This document shows, one piece after another, positions 37,447 to 52,400 of a stretch of 64,000 nt of DNA. Positions within the stretch are counted from its first letter, which is position 1. Every line of letters begins with the position of its first letter. The translations under genes and the position numbers were made by a program. The notes under the pieces are model-generated. The model was given only the letters and a program-made list of their open reading frames with translations, was not told the origin of the DNA and searched no databases. The stretch is from Lamellibrachia columna (taxonomy: Eukaryota; Annelida; Polychaeta; Sabellida; Siboglinidae): positions 20,270,257 through 20,334,256 of the forward strand of contig OY759274.1 of the NCBI GenBank assembly GCA_963662155.1, in the 5' to 3' direction.

Positions 37447-38724
37447 CACACACACGAATGGCGGCACTTCATTATATTTAAACGGACTACTGGCGCGCCT
37501 GCAAGGACGAATGTATGTTGGCTGTTTCATCCAGTGACCCTGTCCCCCGTATTTCAACAGCGCCTGGCATGCACTGTAAACACGGGGCTGGCGTCATTGA
37601 AACCGGAGCCAGCCACGCGGAACGCCCAGCCGACTGGTGTCAGCTAAGCGTGGCAGCCTCGGTGGAAGCGCCCACAGTTCAGTGCTACATGTGCACTAAT
37701 CGTCGTATGAATCAACAGCGCGGATCAACTTTTCTGAACTATTGAACGTTCGGTATAACGGTGTGATTGATCGAGACATGAAGACGACACTCTGGATTTG
37801 GTGAATTTCGGCAGAATTGCGTGGAACAGTGGGTGAGGTGAGTGTTATGTGTACGTGTGGTGTTAATAGTTGTTTCTTGCACGGGCGAGGCCATAGAAAC
37901 ACGGAGTCGTTCTGCCGCTGTACCTGACTACCTGTACCCGTTCCAGCATTACTCGCAGTAAGTCGTTTAAAGTTTAGCAACAGCTTTGAAGCTGATGTTA
38001 CCGTTAAGGTAAGGTCGGTTGTGTTCTAAAAGTTAGGACCAATCCGCTTCAGCTACAGTTGAGTGCAACTCACAGAACGGTTGCTGCTACATCGGTCATT
38101 CTTAAACGGGCTGTCCTTCACAATGCACCTACGTGTGGTTCACGCAGGCAGCTGTCTTGCTGGAGTTTACGTTGCGAGACAATCGCTGGCAGCACCAATG
38201 CGACGTGCTGTGTCGGTGTGTCGGTGCTCGGACAGTCTCGGATTACACGACTACTTGTGACTGTGCTCGTAAGGCGCGCAGCGGTGTTAATGGTAGTCCT
38301 GATACGTCGTTAGAAGACATGCTTAAATGAGCTCAATATACCCATGCAAAGCTTCTCTTACGGCTAAACAAGTGATATCCCGGTGGTTTCATTACCTGTT
38401 TGTGTTGTCATTTAAATACCGATGATTGTATAGTTGTCTGATGGGTTTGGGTTGATGTTCGCAGATGACACTACTACCATTACCATTACCACTACCACTA
38501 CTACTACATATAGTAGCAATAGTAGAAGTGAACAACTTACCTACTGGCACACATCGAACCATGATACATGGCACCCTATCAAAGGTTCTGTCAATGCATT
38601 ACCTTTTTTGTGGCGTAGACTTATTTTTCGTGACGTTTTGTCCAGTATGTGGACATAGTCAGACTGTCTGTAGACGAAATGTCGATAAAAGTAAGTAAAC
38701 TAATTGTTGATCAGGCATCGATAG

Positions 38725-38764
<40 letters not shown>

Positions 38765-38780
38765 CTTAAACTCACCTCCA
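36770..38780. other. Intergenic stretch; GC-richer island at 37.5-38.3 kb
   Basis: Holds a (GCAC)n tract at 37410-37455 and a (TA)n at 38730-38762. The 37480-38330 part is GC- and CpG-richer than its surroundings and ends in short frames without known domains. It could be a promoter or untranslated first exon, but nothing decisive supports that. Confidence 0.4.
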
Positions 38781-38784
38781 ATCA

Positions 38785-39160
38785 TTGACCGGGACGGTCG
38801 TAGGAGTGACACATTCTCACAAAGTTCATCGCCAGCGCTGTCTGTCCTCTCCTGTGTGTAGCAGGGTCGGTAGGTCTCGATGTGTCCATTGTTGTATATT
38901 GTCTAACCATTTTTTACTCTGGCGCCCCCGTAGTCTCTTGCCCTCCAGGGTGCCTTACAGGATGTTTTTTTTTGTAATGGTGTTGTGTCGAGTGATGTGG
39001 CCAAACCAGGAGAGCTTGCGTCGTTTTACTTTGCCAACAAGGGCTCTTGCTTTCCAACAAGGAAGCCTATTTGTTGTCTCACATATTCGTTTGTCTTGTG
39101 TTCAATGTACGAAATACGGAGGAGTTTCCTGAAGCATTTCGTTTCAAATGTTTGTACGCG
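38785..39160 (-). mobile_element. RTE-like LINE C-terminal remnant
   Basis: Minus strand: R-K-L-L-R-I-S-Y-I-E-H-K-T-N-E-Y-V, then K-R-R-K-L-S-W-F-G-H-I-T-R-H-N-T, a stop, G-T-L-E-G-K-R-L-R-G-R-Q, W-L-D-N-I-Q-Q-W-T and D-R-Q-R-W-R. This is the usual W-F-G-H...G-R...W-x-D-N-I order of RTE/related LINE C-termini. It is inactivated by at least one stop. Confidence 0.85.
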
Positions 39161-39574
39161 TTTATATATATATTACCTCCTTAATAACATGCACATAGAT
39201 TATACGAAACGGACATGTTAGGTTGCTCATGCTAGAAGAGTTTATAATCGCGCCACTACCAACCACCCGGTCCTCGAAGGTTGATCGAGCGATATGCCAG
39301 GCTCTAAGGCGACGCAGTGACCCGAGACGACTTCTCAGCTTCTATGGGGAAATTTCATTTGAAAATTACAGCTTTTGTGGCATAGACGAGAAGGTAAATG
39401 ACTAACGCGGATGATATTTCCAGTAGACATCCGGTAGAGGGGGCTTCTTGCATATGAAGCTAGAATGTCGCGGACACGTGATGATTGACGCTAAATGGTA
39501 CCAATTCGTGACATAAGTCTACCTGTCTGTTAATTAAATTCAGAATTCAGTCATTGATGCGCCAACAATGGGGT

Positions 39575-39725
39575 GAGGTGCCACGGTGTATATGGAGGCG
39601 TACTGTCGGAGAAGATTGGAGTTTGAGTCCAATTGCTGCCATTTCGAAACATGGGCAATTCGTTCACTCCACATTCAACGTAACGTCTATGGTAGGGGAC
39701 GTGACTTAACCTACACATATAGTCG
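39575..39725 (+). mobile_element. Diverged tRNA-derived SINE copy
   Basis: Follows the layout of the SINEs at 18971 and 23961: GGAGTTTGAGTCCAA in the B-box position, then TTTCGAAACATGGGCAATTC, CACTCCACATTCAACG and a TAGTCGGTGGT motif matching GACAGTGGTGG. Its 3' side is replaced by (CT)n/(CA)n. Confidence 0.55.
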
Positions 39726-39732
39726 GTGGTCT

Positions 39733-41088
<1,356 letters not shown>

Positions 41089-41503
41089 TGTGTCTACACA
41101 TTATATTCTTACAACCGATCAGCCATGAATAATTTCAACGTGGCGTTGGTTTCTTTCATCAACTAAACGTAAACTTGTCGTCAAAAGTCCACAGAAGTTC
41201 AGCATTTCATCAAGGGCGACCATTGTAAGATTATTAACGTGGCACGCGCGATACCTTATCTGCAGTGGATCTTTTTCAAGAAGTGTCACAGGCCATGGAA
41301 CAACCACCAGAGTTTCTCAACAATCATCTAACTGTTCAGAGTTGACTAACGGATTGCCAAAACATCGTAAACAAACAGGTGTGCTTTGTTGTGATCAGCT
41401 CGTTCTAGAGGCCATATATCAGTAACTGATAATTCAGCACAACGTCAGAACACAAATGACGTCGTGCATCCGTTAGTGAAACGCACACAGCTGCATTACA
41501 TCA

Positions 41504-41548
41504 CTCCACAGTTCTCCTCCAAAAACAACCTGGGGGAGAACTGTGGAA
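41504..41548. repeat. Short hairpin
   Basis: TCCACAGTTCTCC and GGAGAACTGTGGA flank a loop of about 20 bp. No associated gene. Confidence 0.6.
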
Positions 41549-41989
41549 GGGGAATAACGAGAAATGCACCTCAGCTGTGGCCAGGTTACTGAGTAGGCTC
41601 CATATCAACAGAAGTGGAGATGTCTTGTTTCTGCATTATAGGAAGACCCTCACTGTGAACACCCTCATATGCCCGCAACTACATGTTTCATATAATCGAT
41701 GTGCATGTTATTAAGGAGGTGACATAAATATATTATAAATATATTATATACACACATTTTCTATCGATGAATGAACAACAATTAGTTATTTACTTACATT
41801 GACATTTCGTCTACAGTCAGTCTGACAATGCGTCACGAAAAGTAAGAACTAAGTTAGGGTGTTGCGTTGACAAAACCTACGATAGGGTTCCCTGTATCAT
41901 GGCTGGATGTGTGCTGTTAGAATGTGTGGAAGGCATAGAATGCTACACCAATACAACTCATGGGAAATTTTTTAGATACTGAGTGTTCT

Positions 41990-42240
41990 TCACATTGTTC
42001 TGTTGTATGAAATTAGTAGCTAAGGGAGAAGACGGTCTACTATGTTTCATTAAGAGAAGAAAGCTGGCTACGTACAACCATAGGAAAAGAAGACCAGATA
42101 GTCTGGTACATACCAGCACAGAAGGAAACTTACCAGGGAGAAACCAAATATGTAAAAGAAAACAGAGATGAACTGACAACATCAAGCATTGGACAGATGG
42201 TGTACTCAAAGTGGCTAGAGAGATTGCAAGTAGACACCAA
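41990..42240 (+). mobile_element. Possible degraded LINE C-terminus
   Basis: The plus strand reads R-R-K-L-A-T-Y-N-H, then E-G-N-L-P-G-R-N-Q and T-D-N-I-K-H-W-T-D-G. This order matches a G-R...W-x-D-N-I-x-x-W-T segment of RTE-type LINE C-termini after heavy decay. Frame changes are needed. Confidence 0.4.
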
Positions 42241-45200
42241 CGGCCTGACTGGGACTCCGGCTGCACAAGAAGAAGTACTCTTCACACCGTGTGACTTCAT
42301 TGAATAGATCTTTTCTCTGACAAGGTATCTTCACTCTCTGTACATCTCAGCTCAGTCATTCAAAGTTTGCAGTGGCTGCCTGAAACTGGATAGTGCTACG
42401 TAAACAACAACGCCAGTTACTCTGCAAATGGCTACAATCTTCCCATTCAAATGTTATCGTTTGTTTAAAAACGTCTTTTTTGAGTCGTCATTAGAACTCT
42501 GGTTATTGTGTAATTAGAACCCCGGTTATTTTGTTTAAACGAGTATTGCCCTTTGCGGTTTTAGACGCGCGTTTGTTGTTGAAAATGTCTTGCTGATAAA
42601 GTCTTGACATACCTGAGACGACTATGACAATGATCTTCTCGGGTTTCACACAGGGACAATGGATCAACTGTATCGACACAATGCAGCGAATGTCTAGTGG
42701 TCTTAAACATGCATAATTTAGTGTAATAATTTAGCAAGTAATTGTAGGTAGAAGTAGTAATGGCGTCAGCTACCAGACAATGGAGTTAGTCACAAATAAC
42801 ACCGTTCACTGACACGCGTGTTGCTGTCCTTCAATGAGGTGCATGCGAAAATGCATGCATTGCATCTTTAGCAAAGTGGTTTAAATCAAACTGACCAAGT
42901 AATGACAGGTTGTGTCATTTTAAGTAGACGACAATTCTAAAATGCAGATAACACACAGACCTTTTCTTTCTCTCCTTTGTTACGGTTTCGTGGGAATTAA
43001 AATGCATTTAGTTGCGTTGCAATTTAATACATGCAAACACATGTCGGACTGTCGGTTATGTTTCTTGAACGGCGATGGGGATATCGCTCATTTAGACTTA
43101 CAGACAGATAAAACATATGTGGACATATTTTTACAGTCCAGTCTTTCTGTTGATGGTTTTTTAATGCGGCAGTACATTGTCAACGTCTTCGCAGTGTTTG
43201 ATACAAAAGAAACTGCCACTAACGATCACCAACAGTAGCAATGTGTATGTGTATGTGTATTCGGAGTGATTATTGTTGTTGTTGCCTTTGTCAAATTCAC
43301 CTGCAATGAAAGGCTGAATGAATTACCGTTGGCCACGACTGTCGATCTCACGTGGACTGTCCTAATGACACCGCGGGGAGCTGTCTTGGTCCGTATTTAT
43401 TCGTTCCGGTTACAGAAAGTTAAACAGGAACGTCCTCGTTGTGGTAAAGTAAAACTCAGTGACGATACTTATTGGTTACAATTTCTCATATTTTACAGAA
43501 ACATAAATACGTTAGTAGTAGACGCATCTATCGTTGCCAGGTGTTCATGTCACTATTCACAATACGTCGCACCTCTCTGCTTCTGTTTCTTAATCGGCAA
43601 ACCCAAACATCACCCAAACTGGTAATTGAGCCACCTGCTTCATCCGGTAGAGTTTCAAAGTTTTGGAGAAGCTCTTTAGTGTTGTCAATTTACCGGATCC
43701 GTGGCCGAGCTCGTGGTCAATGGATTTCACCAACGTGCAACATAATATAGTAAAACCGAACCTGCTTTATGTAAACGCCATCACTGTACATACGGCAAGC
43801 TGAGTCTATTCAAGCCGAGCCTAGTCATCAAGTCAAAATAAGAAGGTTTTGTTGCCTTTGGCCTCACGACAACTGACAAAGATGTCGGTAACGCCCATCT
43901 CCGGTTTAGGTAGGAAATGTTGCATGACTCATTCGAATGCTTTCTTTTTGACTACTCTGTTCGAATCTTGGTTATGTTGAATACAAACATCGTACACAGC
44001 GTCCGCATACACAGTTATTTGAGGTAAGACTTTAAATAAATCGACCAATTAGGTACATTTAATCAGCAGCGGACCCAGGGGGGTTTAGGGGTCTCATGCC
44101 ATGGAGGGGGGTCTTAGACCCCCGTGTCCGTGGCAAATATTACGGTAAAGGAACACGTGTATAGGCCTACATCGGAACTAGCATATGTACACTCGCACAC
44201 AGGGCGTACTACTCTGTGCTTCCTAGACCTGGTCACGCAAGAGAGATTTGATGGAAACAAAGACCCCCGGATTGCGGCATTAACGAGTGACGTTCAATTC
44301 CCTGTAGTATTAAAATATACAAGATATCAGTATGAATGAGAAAACAAGACATGTGCCTTACAACTAACTAACGAATATGCAGATAACTGACCACAGATAA
44401 CTGACCACAGTAATGTCAGCGTAGGGATGTGATTCCCTAGCCCAGAGGTTCGCGGAAAGATTAAAAGTGTGCACTGTGCAGCAGCAGACATGTGTGGTTC
44501 ACGTTTTACCTGGACCTTGTACATCCACTACGAGGTGTAGCCCTCCGCCAGACCGTTCCACCTGCCTTTGCCTGTGGCTGTTTCTTCTGTCTGCCTCTTT
44601 TCTGGGTAGCCATTCAGCCAAGAACTGAATTCATTTTCTGATGGTCCATCTGTTGTCTTTCGTTCTTGCTATGTTACCTGCGCATTTCCAGTTTGTCTTC
44701 GTGGCATATTATTGTACCTCTTACATATTTTTATTACGTTGCGTGAGAGTCTATGTACGGTTAGTAGTAGCTACTAATATTCTGGTGGAACAAGGACGAT
44801 TCTGTAGTGGAGGATGATTGGTACATATTATTACACCCGCCACCTCTCAGTAAAAATACGTGTGTCGCGACGTTTAACGTAACGTAATAGCAATGTGTCA
44901 GACATGTAAAACATTAGTGTCCTTGTTATTGTAGACCGTGTTTATATAGCAAATTGCGAACTGAGCCTGAAGCTGTGTAGTCTCGCGGCTCTAATAAGCC
45001 ACTTAAGCGAGACAATACGAGAAGACAGAGGTGGTTCTAGGTTTGGCGTTAGAGACCCACGGTTATGACAGTCGATCACATGTTCGTTGCACGCACAAGA
45101 AACACGAATAACGTCAGCAAAATTGCATCACCCAATTTTAGGTGCACGCCCTGAGTAAGCCCCCAAAATAGTCCCGAGTATGGACAATACTGTCGCTTAT

Positions 45201-45854
45201 TTGGTAATCATGTTTGGTAATCATGGACAAGCATCTATGGCGATTGGGATGAAAAAGTAGTCATGTTTGACGGTAACCAGGTAGTGTTGTCCCTGCTATG
45301 TAGTGTCTATTGGTCACTTCGTCACCATTAGTTCCGTGGTAGTGATACATTCACGCCGTAAGGTGCAAATGGCGTATTGTATACTAAACACCATCTCGTC
45401 ATGTCGCGTTTCTTGCGTGTCGAGTTTCTCGATGGTAATTAGATCACTAGTTCTCGTCACCTAATGAAATCAGACAACGCGCTGACGAGTGTCACATTTC
45501 GTCAGTTTTTTCTCAGAAATGTTAGGTATTTTTGTTATACATGTGCGAAGCGAAGGTCTGACAAAAGGTATCGTGCCTGCCATAAATAAAAAAGATTAGT
45601 ACGAGAGTGTCTGGCATATAATAATTAATTGCACCATGCACCAATAGCACTATCAACGAGCGCAACGTGTGACATCATCAAACTGTAAACATATCGTTTA
45701 CAGCGATCGTGTGCCCGACACTGCCCGTCTCGAGAGGTGTGGAGACGTGTGACAAGCACGTGACTTAGATCTATGTTAGTCGCGTCAAGTGTCGCACTGA
45801 CACGTCGATCTGACCCTAATGACACGTACACGACGAATGCAACCTATCTACGTG

Positions 45855-45909
<55 letters not shown>

Positions 45910-46090
45910 ACATAAGAGGGCTTACAGTATTAGGCCGATCGCTAACTAAGATAGGTGTCACGACATTTTGCGGCGCCAGCAACAGATCTGGCATTGTGAG
46001 CAACTTATCAATATGACCAGCGGAGGAGAGCAATAGGGGTGTCTTAATATGTGTTTGAGAAAATGTATCTCAAGTGGTAAACATATCCGC
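42241..46090. other. Unassigned stretch with a (TGCG)n tract
   Basis: About 3.8 kb with no recognised gene. A (TGCG)n run is at 45853-45910. Frames at 42942-43238 and 43266-43625 are the longest, but show no known domain and no coding-like composition. A GGACCCAGGGGGG...CCCCCGTGTCC inverted pair at 44068-44135 might be the end of a DNA element. Confidence 0.45.
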
Positions 46091-46093
46091 CTT

Positions 46094-46221
46094 ACATGCC
46101 TGGGTTCTTAAATGCCTGGGTTCTTACATGCCTGGGTTCTTACATGCCTGGGTTCTTACATGCCTGGGTTCTTACATGCCTGGGTTCTTACATGCCTGGG
46201 TTCTTACATGCCTGGGTTCTA
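46094..46221. repeat. 16-bp tandem repeat, 8 units
   Basis: Eight copies of TACATGCCTGGGTTCT (second copy AAATGCC). Not related to the 16-bp array at 28 kb. Confidence 0.96.
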
Positions 46222-47584
46222 CACCCAGAACAGGCACAGCATTTTTGGCGTAAAACATGGCTCTTAATGGAGACTACATATTCTGTTTAGTTCGGATATC
46301 GGCCAGTCCAGTTTCCTTCGGTGAGGACGTAAACAAATCATTGCATCCTGACAATGACCATTCTCTGTGCGAATATAGAAAGCCACTTTGCTGAGATACG
46401 CTGTATGTATGTATGTATGTATGACTGTAGTCCAATAATAAGAATATACATGGTTACACACCAATCATTTAGTAGCCATGCAATCGTTGCAATGTTGTTT
46501 TTCCACGTTAACAACTGTCCTCCTTCGCTCTTTCCTCCAGATTGTCTACATGTGTTTCTCTGCTTGCGCAGCCTCTCTGATACACGTCCTTGTTGTCCGT
46601 CTTTCCCTGATCCACGGTCTGTTCCTGTATCCTTCCATGACGTATGCGCTGACACATGGCCGCGTCATTTCCGGTTCCTCTACCCCAGCGTTACGCTGTG
46701 CGATGAGTCTACATTGCGGTAACCATATACGTGCCTGTCCGCACCGTAGCAATGAATGTGAATTGAACTAGCCGTGAGAGAATTGTGACTATCACATCAA
46801 CGTGATTGACAGAAGACGCTGACAGGGTACAGTGACTTTAGTGTGTCGATGCACAATGAATGGGCTCGCGGAAAAAAACTTGTGTGATATGAAATCAACC
46901 TGTATTGCAACAAGAATTAGTGGTTTATCATGATTAAATGTGTTCTCATGCATCAATGTGTTGGGGAGACCGGGGCTAGTTCTATACAGGGACAAGTTGT
47001 TACAACTGCGTTTTACGAAAACATAGCACACATATAGAGTCACCATCGACAGTAGTTGGTTGGAAGTCCACCAGCAGACATACTGTCCAAAAATCGGGAG
47101 TTGTGAAGACGAAATTAACGAGATGTTGACAAAAAAGACTTTATAACCACCTAAAACTGTGTTGGGTATGCCCACATAATATCAACTCACGCAGCCTCTT
47201 TTTATATTTCGTAAATGAAGCTTGGAACATGTCTACTATATAGTATAATGGGTTGTGCCAAGTAGAAGTTAAATTGAAGTTCAGGATTTGTTTTCGTACA
47301 CGTACGTTCAACTGCAAAAATTGTGTTTGGGCAAGTTGTTACAATTGTACTTGGGCAAGTCGTTACAAGTATAGAAACGCTCGGGCGGCTTGTACCAATG
47401 GTTAAGTCAGCGAGTGGTGTGCTGACAATGACTGAGAGAACAACATTTATATAACCACGACGTGTGAACGCTTTATTTCATTTGTGAAACCTAGTGTACT
47501 ATTTTATAACCAGTAACGTAAATGCTAGCAGCGTCAAACAAAATTAACAAATATCTCAGAAGAGCGCGTTACACATAGAAGACC

Positions 47585-47690
47585 ATTTTTTGGACTCTCC
47601 ATAAGCCAATGGCTTCCTTGTCCACTTGTCATCTGGGTGTTTTGCCTTGGATGACAGTCTTGTTCATTTGTTATATTTTTTATGGCACAG
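47585..47690 (+). mobile_element. LINE 3' UTR fragment (same family as 34345-34955)
   Basis: GGACTCTCCATAAGCCAATG and CTTCCTTGTCCAC match the 3' UTR of the minus-strand LINE at 34.4 kb, in inverse orientation relative to that copy. It appears to be a severely 5'-truncated insertion with no coding part. Confidence 0.7.
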
Positions 47691-47808
47691 CCCTATTTTA
47701 GCAATTGATACATATTGTACGATTCATTGAAATGTGGATGTTCGTACGCGTGTGCGTGAGTGCGTACGTATGTGTATCATTCAATCAAGAAGAAGTCGCA
47801 TTATCTAT

Positions 47809-47863
47809 AATGGAGTATGAAATATTGAATATATATTATATATTCAATATTTCATACTCCATT
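47809..47863. repeat. Perfect 27-bp-arm palindrome
   Basis: AATGGAGTATGAAATATTGA and the next seven bases are followed, after one base, by their exact reverse complement. It forms a near-perfect 55-bp hairpin inside the 1.3-kb element. Confidence 0.95.
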
Positions 47864-48262
47864 CAATAATTTACATTCCATTCACAAATGTTTGTTATGT
47901 AAAAATCCGGGAAATGAGCCCCTTTGGTAACTAAACATGAAAAACTTAATACATGAAGCTACGAACACTGCTGTATATGTGTGTATAATCCAATTAATGT
48001 AGTGAGTGAGTGATGAGTGACACTTGCTTTGCGATCCACGCGTTCTAAGCTGTAACAACGTGCCCAGTAAGCGGGGCAAGTTGTTACAGTCGACCGCGCC
48101 CGAGAAACTTCATATATCTATCTGATTACAATATGAAATATCAATGGTATGGTACATTTTATTAACACGAATAATTAATTTAATGTATACGTTGACAGAA
48201 ATAATGTATCTAACAAAAAGTGACTTTAACTGAAAATTGTAACAAGTAGCCCCGATCTCCCC

Positions 48263-49437
48263 TACTTCCTTTTTTAACCCGTCCCAGAGTGCACCCCATT
48301 CATACGCAGGAACTGGTACCCCATTGACTCCCGACACTCTCCGCGGACGTTATTATCCAACGTTTCCTCTCAAATTTCGCCAACGGTACAGCTCTTGATT
48401 GCACCCTCTTCTCGCGAGTCTTCTGCACCATCCACTGTTGCCACCGCCGGCACCCTCCACTGTTGCCACCGCCGACACCCTCCACTGTTGCCACCGCCGG
48501 CACCCCGCTGGGAGCTTGTTGCGATAAAGATTACCGTTCAGTCACGTCGACTCCAACGGTAGCCGTTCACTATCGCTGTCGCCAGCGGCTGACAATGTAC
48601 AAACGATGCGAGTTTACCGCAACGACCTGTTTAATGACAAAACAACAACTGCGGCGGAATCGCCTAACAGACCCGAACCAGTGGTGAATGAAAGACATGT
48701 CCATTTGTGTACTTGTTAGACCACTTTGAATATCAAATTGGAGGGAGCAACAAATGACACAAGTTGAGATTGTGTACCAAGTACGGATGCGGCATACTTA
48801 GGCCCAGTTGGACAAGAACACAAAAACGAGAGATCACTGACGCACGAAAGCCCCCAATGTTGTGGGCACGCACAACAAAATTCCAACCGTGCCATTTAAC
48901 TCAGTGGATGACCTGAATGACGAATGACAGAAACACTCCATTTACCCCGCGACAAAGCGACTCAAGCAGAACAGTCTTTGTGTATGCAATGCACCCTCAA
49001 AGGCAATTACTCCCTTAGAAACCAGGTCAAATAGTTCACTGTGTTCACCCGTAGGGTAAACATGAATGGGGTATTTATCTGAGTTATGTGCGATTTGATC
49101 GGGGTTGACTATTGGATGAACATGACAAAAAGTCCAGTCAGTGTTTCGGTGACCACCGGACAGTCATGGTCCGGTACAGATGATCCGTGGTCACCCAGGA
49201 GTTAACTTACTCGTCAGCGCGGACAAGAAAGCCAACATACGGTGTATGGCGGATTTTAACAGGTGCCGGTGGGTGACATTATATAGTATGTAGATTTCGA
49301 GTAGTGTCCAAAGGAAACAGATAAACATCTATTATATTACATAGTTTTTAAACTACATGTCTGGCTGACGCTTGGAGATTACATTTAGTTGTTGCATATT
49401 CACCCAATCACCGCAACTGTGATCGACAGAAATGCTT
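48263..49437. other. Unassigned sequence with a 25-bp triple repeat
   Basis: CCTCCACTGTTGCCACCGCC units repeat three times at 48429-48504. Otherwise nothing was recognised before the 43-bp array. Confidence 0.5.
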
Positions 49438-52400
49438 CGTTGTATGTCACTACTACACGATATTATTCATTGTACATCTTTACCAGGCTCTAAAGATATT
49501 ATTCATTGTACATCTTCGTTGTATGTCACTACTACACGATATTATTCATTGTACATCTTTACCAGGCTCTAAAGATATTATTCATTGTACATCTTCGTTG
49601 TATGTCACTACTACACGATATTATTCATTGCACATCTTCGTTGTATGTCACTACTACACGATATTATTCATTGTACATCTTCGTTGTATGTCACTACTAC
49701 ACGATATTATTCATTGTACATCTTCGTTGTATGTCACTACTACACGATATTATTCATTGTACATCTTCGTTGTATGTCACTACTACACGATATTATTCAT
49801 TGTACATCTTCGTTGTATGTCACTACTACACGATATTATTCATTGTACATCTTCGTTGTATGTCACTACTACACGATATTATTCATTGTACATCTTCGTT
49901 GTATGTCACTACTACACGATATTATTCATTGTACATCTTCGTTGTATGTCACTACTACACGATATTATTCATTGTACATCTTCGTTGTATGTCACTACTA
50001 CACGATATTATTCATTGCACATCTTCGTTGTATGTCACTACTACACGATATTATTCATTGCACATCTTCGTTGTATGTCACTACTACACGATATTATTCA
50101 TTGCACATCTTCGTTGTATGTCACTACTACACGATATTATTCATTGCACATCTTCGTTGTATGTCACTACTACACGATATTATTCATTGCACATCTTCGT
50201 TGTATGTCACTACTACACGATATTATTCATTGCACATCTTCGTTGTATGTCACTACTACACGATATTATTCATCATTGCACATCTTCGTTGTATGTCACT
50301 ACTACACGATATTATTCATTGCACATCTTCGTTGTATGTCACTACTACACGATATTATTCATTGTACATCTTCGTTGTATGTCACTACTACACGATATTA
50401 TTCATTGTACATCTTCGTTGTATGTCACTACTACACGATATTATTCATTGTACATCTTCGTTGTATGTCACTACTACACGATATTATTCATTGTACATCT
50501 TTACCAGGCTCTAAAGATATTATTCATTGTACATCTTCATTGTATGTCACTACTACACGATATTATTCATTGTACATCTTTACCAGGCTCTAAATATATT
50601 ATTCATTGTACATCTTCGTTGTATGTCACTACTACACGATATTATTCATTGTACATCTTTACCAGGCTCTAAAGATATTATTCATTGTACATCTTCGTTG
50701 TATGTCACTACTACACGATATTATTCATTGCACATCTTCGTTGTATGTCACTACTACACGATATTATTCATTGTACATCTTCGTTGTATGTCACTACTAC
50801 ACGATATTATTGATTGTACATCTTCGTTGTATGTCACTACTACACGATATTATTCATTGTACATCTTCGTTGTATGTCACTACTACACGATATTATTGAT
50901 TGTACATCTTCGTTGTATGTCACTACTACACGATATTATTCATTGTACATCTTCGTTGTATGTCACTACTACACGATATTATTCATTGTACATCTTCGTT
51001 GTATGTCACTACTACACGATATTATTCATTGTACATCTTCGTTGTATGTCACTACTACACGATATTATTCATTGTACATCTTCGTTGTATGTCACTACTA
51101 CACGATATTATTCATTGTACATCTTCGTTGTATGTCACTACTACACGATATTATTAATTGCACATCTTTGTTGTATGTCACTACTACACGATATTATTCA
51201 TTGCACATCTTCGTTGTATGTCACTACTACACGATATTATTCATTGCACATCTTCGTTGTATGTCACTACTACACGATATTATTCATTGCACATCTTCGT
51301 TGTATGTCACTACTACACGATATTATTCATTGCACATCTTCGTTGTATGTCACTACTACACGATATTATTCATTGTACATCTTCGTTGTATGTCACTACT
51401 ACACGATATTATTCATTGTACATCTTCGTTGTATGTCACTACTACACGATAGTATTCATTGTACATCTTCGTTGTATGTCACTACTACACGATATTATTC
51501 ATTATACATCTTCGTTGTATGTCACTACTACACGATATTATTCATTGTACATCTTCGTTGTATGTCACTACTACACGATATTATTCATTGTACATCTTTA
51601 CCAGGCTCTAAAGATATTATTCATTGTACATCTTCGTTGTATGTCACTACTACACGATATTATTCATTGTACATCTTTACCAGGCTCTAAAGATATTATT
51701 CATTGTACATCTTCGTTGTATGTCACTACTACACGATATTATTCATTGTACATCTTTACCAGGCTCTAAAGATATTATTCATTGTACATCTTCGTTGTAT
51801 GTCACTACTACACGATATTATTCATTGCACATCTTCGTTGTATGTCACTACTACACGATATTATTCATTGTACATCTTCGTTGTATGTCACTACTACACG
51901 ATATTATTCATTGTACATCTTCGTTGTATGTCACTACTACACGATATTATTAATTGTACATCTTCGTTGTATGTCACTACTACACGATATTATTCATTGT
52001 ACATCTTCGTTGTATGTCACTACTACACGATATTATTCATTGTACATCTTCGTTGTATGTCACTACTACACGATATTATTCATTGTACATCTTCGTTGTA
52101 TGTCACTACTACACGATATTATTCATTGTACATCTTCGTTGTATGTCACTACTACACGATATTATTCATTGCACATCTTCGTTGTATGTCACTACTACAC
52201 GATATTATTCATTGCACATCTTCGTTGTATGTCACTACTACACGATATTATTCATTGCACATCTTCGTTGTATGTCACTACTACACGATATTATTCATTG
52301 CACATCTTCGTTGTATGTCACTACTACACGATATTATTCATTGCACATCTTCGTTGTATGTCACTACTACACGATATTATTCATTGCACATCTTCGTTGT

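Larger units (their letters stand above)
46963..48262. mobile_element. Putative 1.3-kb non-autonomous DNA transposon
   Basis: The left end GGGGAGACCGGGGCTAGTT and the reverse complement of the right end, GGGGAGATCGGGGCTACTT, match at 17 of 19 positions. A motif near GGGCAAGTTGTTACAA occurs at both ends and internally (about 46990, 47329, 47352 and 48073). No transposase was recognised. It contains a LINE 3' UTR fragment (47585-47690) and a perfect palindrome (47809-47863). Target-site duplication not clear. Confidence 0.55.

Noticed and set aside
37480..38340. Independent gene in the GC-richer island
   Set aside because: Short frames without domains or consistent splice phases; kept only as unassigned sequence.
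43266..43750. 119-codon and 92-codon frames as genes
   Set aside because: Overlapping frames, no recognisable domain, no coding-like composition against flanks.
44068..44140. hAT element end
   Set aside because: GGACCCAGGGGGG and CCCCCGTGTCC pair, but no matching far end or target duplication was found.
44520..44720. LINE C-terminus on the minus strand
   Set aside because: Weak resemblance to a W-x-x-x-x-E-x-Y-T ending; no conserved block could be aligned with confidence.
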